Assembly (NCBI RefSeq): GCF_018278905.1
Contig: NZ_CP046600.1
Coordinates: forward strand, 4,030,001-4,094,000
Direction: 5' to 3'
Source of the DNA: Mycobacterium spongiae
GTDB lineage: Bacteria > Actinomycetota > Actinomycetes > Mycobacteriales > Mycobacteriaceae
DNA: 64,000 nt
Of the stretch, positions 58,948-64,000 are shown piece after piece. Each line of letters starts with the position of its first letter. Within the stretch, counting starts at the first letter, position 1. A program made the translations under genes and the position numbers. The notes under the pieces were generated by a model. That model made no database searches and was not told the DNA's origin. It saw only the letters and a program-made list of their open reading frames with translations.

Positions 58948-60634
58948 CCGACCCGCCGTGGCTAGTCGGAGCGGCCGAGTCGCGGCGACCGTTCTGGCGG
59001 CCGGTCTGGTGTTGACCGGATGCTCGGCAGGTAGCCAACTTTCGTCAGCAGCCTGCGGCAGCGCCGCGGTCGGCGTCACCAGCGACATTAATCCGCAGGA
59101 TCCCGCCACACTCCAAGACGGCGGCGACCTTCGGCTGGCGCTGACCGACTTTCCGGCGAATTTCAACACCTTGCACATCGACGGCAATGAAGCTGGCGTT
59201 GCGTCCATGATGAAGGCCACCTTGCCGCGAGCGTTCGTCATCGGCCCGGACGGCTCCCCGAGGGTCGACACCAACTACTTCACCAGTATTGAGCTCACGC
59301 AGACCGCACCGCAGGTGGTCACCTACACCATCAACCCGGACGCGGTCTGGTCCGACGGCACGCCGATCACCTGGCGCGACATTGCCAGCCAGATCCATGC
59401 CACCAGTGGGGAAGACGAGGCATTCGAAATCGCGAGCAGCAGCGGTAGTGATCGCGTGGCGTCGGTAACCCGAGGCATCGACGACCGGCAGGCCGTTATG
59501 ACTTTCGCGCGGCCGTACGCCGAGTGGCGCGGAATGTTTGCGGGCAATGGCAGGCTGCTGCCCGCCAGCGCGACCGCCACGCCCGAGGCGTTCAACAAGG
59601 GCCAGCTCGCCGGTCCGGGTCCGTCGGCCGGCCCATTCATCGTGTCGTCGCTGGACCGGGCCAAACAACGGATCGTGTTGACGCGCAACCCGAAATGGTG
59701 GGGCAAGCGCCCACGCCTGGACAGCATCACCTACCTGGTGCTCGATGATGCCGCGCGGTTGCCCGCGCTGCAGAACAATACGATCGACGCGACGGGAGTC
59801 GGCACGCTCGACCAGCTGACCATCGCGGCGCGCACCCGAGGCATCTCGATCCGTTGCGCCGCCGGGCCCAGCTGGTACCACTTCACCTTCAACGGCGCCG
59901 CCGGGTCGATCCTCGCCGACAAAGCCCTGCGCCTCGCAGTCGCCAGGGGCATTGATCGCCAGACTATCGCCAAGGTCGCACAATACGGCCTGACCGAGGA
60001 TCCGGTGCCCCTGAACAACCATGTGTTCGTCGCTGGGCAGGAGGGCTATCAGGACAACAGCGGCATTGTTGCGTATGACCCGGAGCAAGCGAAGCGGGAC
60101 CTGGACGCGCTGGGCTGGAAGCTCGATGGCGAATTCAGGCAGAAGGACGGTCGCCAGCTCGTCATCCGCGATCTGTTCTACGACGCGCAAAGCACCCGGC
60201 AGTTCGCTCAGATCGCGCAGCACAGCCTTGCGCAGATCGGCGTGAAACTCGAACTCCAAGCCAAGTCCGGCAGCGGCTTTTTCACCGACTACATCAACGT
60301 CGGGGCATTTGACATCGCTCAGTTCGGCTGGGTGGGCGACGCATTCCCGCTGTCGGGGCTCCCCCAGATCTATGCGTCCGACGGCGAAGGGAACTTCGGC
60401 AAGATCGGAAGCCCCCAAATCGACGCCGCGATCGAGCGAACCCTGGCAGAACTCGATCCCGCCAAGGCGCGCGATTTGGCGAACGAGGTGGACAAGCTCA
60501 TCTGGGCCGAAGGATTCAGCCTCCCGCTGACGCAATCGCCCGGTGACGTCGCAGTCCGGAACATCCTGGCAAACTTCGGCGCAACGGGTCTCGCCGACCT
60601 GGACTACACCGCCATCGGGTTCATGCGACGCTGA
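58940..60634 (+). CDS. oppA: Oligopeptide-binding lipoprotein OppA
   Basis: 564 residues from a GTG that overlaps the oppD end by 8 bases. Signal peptide with lipobox 'LVLTGC' (Cys about residue 28), so it is anchored outside the membrane. The rest is a type-5 solute-binding fold ('[17 protein letters not shown]', '[17 protein letters not shown]'). Delivers peptides to OppBCD. Rv1280c orthologue with a shorter N-terminus. Confidence 0.94.
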   Translation: MASRPAVASRSGRVAATVLAAGLVLTGCSAGSQLSSAACGSAAVGVTSDINPQDPATLQDGGDLRLALTDFPANFNTLHIDGNEAGVASMMKATLPRAFVIGPDGSPRVDTNYFTSIELTQTAPQVVTYTINPDAVWSDGTPITWRDIASQIHATSGEDEAFEIASSSGSDRVASVTRGIDDRQAVMTFARPYAEWRGMFAGNGRLLPASATATPEAFNKGQLAGPGPSAGPFIVSSLDRAKQRIVLTRNPKWWGKRPRLDSITYLVLDDAARLPALQNNTIDATGVGTLDQLTIAARTRGISIRCAAGPSWYHFTFNGAAGSILADKALRLAVARGIDRQTIAKVAQYGLTEDPVPLNNHVFVAGQEGYQDNSGIVAYDPEQAKRDLDALGWKLDGEFRQKDGRQLVIRDLFYDAQSTRQFAQIAQHSLAQIGVKLELQAKSGSGFFTDYINVGAFDIAQFGWVGDAFPLSGLPQIYASDGEGNFGKIGSPQIDAAIERTLAELDPAKARDLANEVDKLIWAEGFSLPLTQSPGDVAVRNILANFGATGLADLDYTAIGFMRR

Positions 60635-61871
60635 GCCGCCGCCGCAGCTGTGGCAGCGCGGGAAGGACACCCTCGGCAGCCGCGGCCACGTCGACCGCTT
60701 TCCACAGCAACCGGACGACCATGCGTGCCCGAAGCGCGTCCAAGATCGGTGCCTGGCCGGCAAGACCGTCGAGTTCGCCTCGACATACCGCCGCGGCGAT
60801 GGCCAGGGCGGCAGGCTCGCGAAAGTCCAGAGCGCTGTGCGCCATCGACGGCAGCGCCAGAAGCACCGCGTTCGGCAATAGCGTCACGATGCGCTCAGCT
60901 ACCGCGGTCGGTGTGGTGAGATCGCGGCCACCGGAGATCACGACCGTGGGCCATCGAAATCGTGGTAACTCGGCCACCAGGTCATAGGGTTCCGCTTCGA
61001 AAAAAGCTGTTGCATGCAGAGTTTCACGTATGGCCAAAGCGGGGTCGAGGGGTAGGCCATCCGGCTCAGCGGCATAGTCAAGCTCGCGGAAGGCAATGCG
61101 GCTGACCAAGTCCACCTCGTAGCGGTAGGGCATCTTGCGATTCGCCACTGTCATGAACCGGGACAATCTGCGCCACAACCATATCCGTCCGGACAGCAAG
61201 AGATCGAGCTGGCGGTCGAGCAGCGACGTGCCGCCGTAGCCGTACACCGCCGCCGCAACCTGGCCTGCCGAGGCGGTCATCACCCCTGCGTCAACAAGCT
61301 GGCGAACCTTGGGTGCCAGCGCGGCCGTCTCCGGATCATCACCCTGTAGCAACCGTCCGCGTATGGCATCCCGAGCGACCGCAATGTCGTTGTGGGACAG
61401 CAGTGGTGAGTCGAGAATCATCGCGTTCACCCTGCCGGGATGACGCGCACCCAGCCCCGCCGCAATATAGGTTCCATACGACGTGCCGTAGATGACGGCT
61501 GACTCCACGTGAGCGTCATCGAGCACCGCAGCCACGTCATCGACTACCTGTTCAATGGTGATCGCCTGGGGCGGCAAGTCGGCGCCCGAGTCGTTGTGGC
61601 GCGACATCCCCACGCCTCGGTGCTCGACCATGATGACGTCAAGACCGGCTGCTACGGCACGCCGCCGCAGCCCTCGGTACAACTGCAGCGACGCTACACC
61701 GGGACCTCCGGGGATGATCACGAGCGGATGGGCCGACTTGCGGCCGGCGCGCACGTAATACAGGTCGAATTCCTCGTCACTTCCCGGCGCCACCGGCCGG
61801 CGTAGCGGCCGCACGCCGGGCAGACCTGCCAGCTTGTCGTGCACCTTGCGGCGCTTTTCGTTCATCGTCAT
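60621..61871 (-). CDS. Alpha/beta hydrolase, prolyl-aminopeptidase-like
   Basis: 416 residues. 'IIPGGPGVAS' (oxyanion side), nucleophile Ser131 in 'YGTSYGTYIAAG', Asp in 'SGGRDLTTPTA' and His in 'LPSMAHSALDF' form a complete triad as in the S33 peptidases. Substrate unknown; a peptide role would fit the neighbouring peptide importer. It overlaps the oppA 3' end by 14 bases, convergently. I do not recall it at this place in H37Rv. Confidence 0.87.
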   Translation of the reverse strand: MTMNEKRRKVHDKLAGLPGVRPLRRPVAPGSDEEFDLYYVRAGRKSAHPLVIIPGGPGVASLQLYRGLRRRAVAAGLDVIMVEHRGVGMSRHNDSGADLPPQAITIEQVVDDVAAVLDDAHVESAVIYGTSYGTYIAAGLGARHPGRVNAMILDSPLLSHNDIAVARDAIRGRLLQGDDPETAALAPKVRQLVDAGVMTASAGQVAAAVYGYGGTSLLDRQLDLLLSGRIWLWRRLSRFMTVANRKMPYRYEVDLVSRIAFRELDYAAEPDGLPLDPALAIRETLHATAFFEAEPYDLVAELPRFRWPTVVISGGRDLTTPTAVAERIVTLLPNAVLLALPSMAHSALDFREPAALAIAAAVCRGELDGLAGQAPILDALRARMVVRLLWKAVDVAAAAEGVLPALPQLRRRLSVA

Positions 61872-61916
61872 TGGCGCCGACCCCCCACGGATTCCATAGT
61901 GCAGAGAATCGCATAC

Positions 61917-63503
61917 TCAGCCGCGAATGAGGTCGGCGGCCTTCTCACCGATCAGCACGGACGGTGCATGGGTATGTCCCCGAATCGTGCTCGGCATCAC
62001 CGAGGCGTCGGCGACGCGAAGCCGATTGACCCCGCGGACCCGTAGCTGCGGATCCACCACGCTGGCGTCGTCATTACCCATGCGGCAGGTGCCCATCGGG
62101 TGGTACAGGGTGTGCGAGCAGGTGTTGAGCGCCAGTTCAAGGGTGGCCTGGTCGAGCTCGGTGCGGTCGCGCGGTCGCGCGATCGGCCCGAGGAGCGTGC
62201 CTAGCGCACGGGTTTCGGCGAGCCGCGCGCACATTCGTAAGCCCTCCATCATTGCCGCGCGATCCGCGCCGCCTGGATCCGAAAGGTAACGCGGTTCGAT
62301 GATCGGCTTGGCCTGCGGGTCGGCGGACCTGAGTGTGATCTGGCCGCGGCTTTGGGGGGCGACCAGGATCGGGCCGAACACCACGCCATGCCCCGACGGT
62401 GCGACCAGCGCCTCGTCGTAAAAGGGAGCTGGAGCAAAGATCAATTCAAGGTCGGGGAGCTCCAGTTCGGGTCGGCTCCGGACAAACCCATACGCCTCGC
62501 CCACGTTGGAGGTGAGCATGCCGCGGCGTCGCAGCAGATAGCCGATCAACTGGTTCGGCTTCTCCGCGGCGAACAAGCTGTCGGCCGCGACGTCGAAGCC
62601 GAGGACTGCCACGAGGTGGTCGATGAGGTTCTGTCCCACCTCGGGCGCGTGGTAGACGGTCTCGATACCGTGATCGGCGAGGTGGTCGCGGTCACCGACG
62701 CCAGAGAGCATCAGCAGCTGTGGGGTGTTGATGGCGCCGGCGCAGAGCACCACCTCGCGGCGTGCATAAGCGATGCACGGCTGGCCATCTCGTTGATAGT
62801 GGACACCGACCACTCGGGATCCGTCGAGGAGAAGGCGGGTTGCGGTTGCTTCGGTGAGCACGGTGAGGTTCTTGCGGCGCAGTACCGGTTTCAGATAGGC
62901 GTCGGCGGTGCTGAACCGCGCGCCCCGGCGCTGGGTCACGACGGTCTCGCAGAAACCCTCCGGTGCTGGGGAATTCGGTTGCGCAGCGGGAAATCCGCAC
63001 TCTCGGGTCGCTGCCAGCCAGGCCGCGGTCGAGGGCCGCGGGCTGCGCTGACGGGAAATGCGCAGCGGGCCGGTCACTCCGCTGTCGTCGCCGTTGACAA
63101 AATGCCATGCGTCGGTGACGTTCTCGATGCGGCGGAAATACCCGAGCACCTCCGCGGACGACCACTGCGGGCCGGCGCGGAGTGCCCATTCGTCGTAGTC
63201 GGCGGCGAATCCGCGTACCCACATCATCGCGTTCATCGCCGACGAGCCACCGAGCACCTTGCCGCGAGGCCAATAGATTTCGCGGTCCGCGAGCTCAGGC
63301 TGCGGTTCGGTCAGGTAATCCCAATCGATCTCGCTGCGGAACAACTTGGCGAAGGCCGCGGGAATCCGGATGAACCTGTTCTTGTCGCGGGGCCCGGCTT
63401 CTAGCGCCACCACCGTCGTGGCCGGATCGGCACTGAGTCGATTGGCCACGACGGCCCCAGCTGACCCGGTACCGACTACTACATAATCGAAGTGAGCGTC
63501 CAT
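61917..63503 (-). CDS. GMC-family FAD-dependent oxidoreductase
   Basis: 528 residues. FAD site 'VVVGTGSAGAVVANRLS', GMC signatures 'GKVLGGSSAMNAMMWVRG' and 'GAINTPQLLMLSGVGD', active-site His in 'CSHTLYHPMGTCRMG' and 'RGHTHAPSVLIGEKAAD'. Oxidises an alcohol; choline/alcohol dehydrogenase type by similarity, true substrate unknown. Rv1279 orthologue. Confidence 0.94.
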   Translation of the reverse strand: MDAHFDYVVVGTGSAGAVVANRLSADPATTVVALEAGPRDKNRFIRIPAAFAKLFRSEIDWDYLTEPQPELADREIYWPRGKVLGGSSAMNAMMWVRGFAADYDEWALRAGPQWSSAEVLGYFRRIENVTDAWHFVNGDDSGVTGPLRISRQRSPRPSTAAWLAATRECGFPAAQPNSPAPEGFCETVVTQRRGARFSTADAYLKPVLRRKNLTVLTEATATRLLLDGSRVVGVHYQRDGQPCIAYARREVVLCAGAINTPQLLMLSGVGDRDHLADHGIETVYHAPEVGQNLIDHLVAVLGFDVAADSLFAAEKPNQLIGYLLRRRGMLTSNVGEAYGFVRSRPELELPDLELIFAPAPFYDEALVAPSGHGVVFGPILVAPQSRGQITLRSADPQAKPIIEPRYLSDPGGADRAAMMEGLRMCARLAETRALGTLLGPIARPRDRTELDQATLELALNTCSHTLYHPMGTCRMGNDDASVVDPQLRVRGVNRLRVADASVMPSTIRGHTHAPSVLIGEKAADLIRG

Positions 63504-63523
63504 CGCACATCCCTGTTTTGGGC

Positions 63524-64000
63524 TCAGTGTACGGCGTGGAGATCGATCCGGCGCGCACCTTTGACGCCCTGGTAGCGGTCGGGACTGCAGGTCAACACGA
63601 TCACCTGTCCCTGGCCGCCGACCGTGTCGAGGACCTGCCCCATCTTGGCCAACCGGTCTGGATCGGTGAACCCCAATGCATCATCGACCACCACCGGAAC
63701 AGTGTCCTCCTGAGCAACCAAAGCCGCGCCAGCCAACCTGGCCAGTATGCCGAGCTGCTCTTTCGCACCGCCAGACAGGGACTCGTACGGCACCGTGGTC
63801 TCGTTCAAGGTGCGGCTGTTGATCCGCAAGTCGCTTCCAACCTCGACCTCGAACGTAGGCCCGAACACGGGGCGACCGAGACGTTGCAGCTCGGCGCGGT
63901 ACGGCGCGACGTAACGCAAGCGGGTGGTGTCTCGGTGGCGCGTCATGACCGACCGTAGTAGCTGCGCGGCCCGGGCCCGGCGGCCCACCCGTGCGTGCTC
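63524..64000 (-). CDS. SMC/SbcC-like ATPase, C-terminal part
   Basis: Cut by the right edge; about 158 C-terminal residues visible. ABC signature 'YESLSGGAKEQLGILARLAG' and Walker B 'VPVVVDDALGF' followed by 'VIVLTCSPDRY' show the C-terminal ATPase half of a long coiled-coil protein (YhaN-like AAA). Rv1278 orthologue; N-terminal half outside the window. 20 bases after the GMC gene on the same strand order. Confidence 0.88.
   Translation of the reverse strand, partial: EHARVGRRARAAQLLRSVMTRHRDTTRLRYVAPYRAELQRLGRPVFGPTFEVEVGSDLRINSRTLNETTVPYESLSGGAKEQLGILARLAGAALVAQEDTVPVVVDDALGFTDPDRLAKMGQVLDTVGGQGQVIVLTCSPDRYQGVKGARRIDLHAVH

Overview
The window comes from a slow-growing Mycobacterium very close to, but apparently not inside, the M. 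tuberculosis complex. Almost every gene is a recognisable orthologue of M. tuberculosis H37Rv Rv1324 down to Rv1278, in the same order and shown in reverse orientation. Supporting signs are a single rrs-rrl-rrf operon directly downstream of murA, two PE_PGRS genes, high-GC coding sequence and leaderless starts. Protein divergence is too high for M. tuberculosis itself, and several stretches differ in content. Rv numbers and H37Rv comparisons are from memory, not from a search.

Layout. 1-3.5 kb: a thioredoxin-like co-chaperone (cut by the left edge), thiolase fadA4, a methylmalonyl-CoA epimerase, a small Cys-rich protein and the mismatch endonuclease nucS. 3.5-6.6 kb: a tandem pair of membrane adenylate cyclases, the first a decayed pseudogene. 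6.7-8.7 kb: alkA (Ada/AlkA fusion) and ogt, an alkylation-repair pair. 8.76-14.2 kb: the ribosomal RNA operon on the minus strand with its P1 promoter, antitermination leader and bidirectional terminator. 14.2-16.2 kb: murA and a divergent cobalamin adenosyltransferase. 16.2-24.6 kb: the complete ATP synthase operon (read right to left: Rv1303, atpB, E, F, H, A, G, D, C, then a DUF2550 gene). 24.9-31.3 kb: wecA, a Sua5/YwlC gene, prmC, prfA, rpmE and rho. 31.5-38.0 kb: argS-lysA-thrA-thrC-thrB, a coupled [15 protein letters not shown] amino-acid operon.

38.1-50.3 kb is the accessory region. It starts at a tRNA-Arg(CCG) and holds a tandem duplication of a small secreted DUF732 protein with its promoter, a DUF2254 membrane protein, a hypothetical protein, a DHA2-type efflux pump, two divergent PE_PGRS genes, a NUDIX hydrolase coupled to a luciferase-like oxidoreductase, and a VOC protein. 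From memory the H37Rv interval between the Rv1291c and Rv1287 equivalents carries different genes, so this is the most strain-variable part.

50.3-54.4 kb: sulfate assimilation operon cysD-cysNC-cysQ followed by an Rrf2 regulator without the usual Fe-S cysteines. 54.6-55.0 kb: beta-carbonic anhydrase. 55.2-60.6 kb: oligopeptide ABC transporter oppB-C-D-A. 60.6-64 kb: an alpha/beta hydrolase, a GMC oxidoreductase and the C-terminus of an SMC-like ATPase cut by the right edge.

I did not find a clearly new defence or mobile system. There is no CRISPR array, no integrase and no transposase gene. The most interesting leads are the structured rho leader, the CymR-like cys operon arrangement, the DUF732 and cyclase duplications with opposite fates, and the tRNA-flanked variable region with the divergent PE_PGRS pair.
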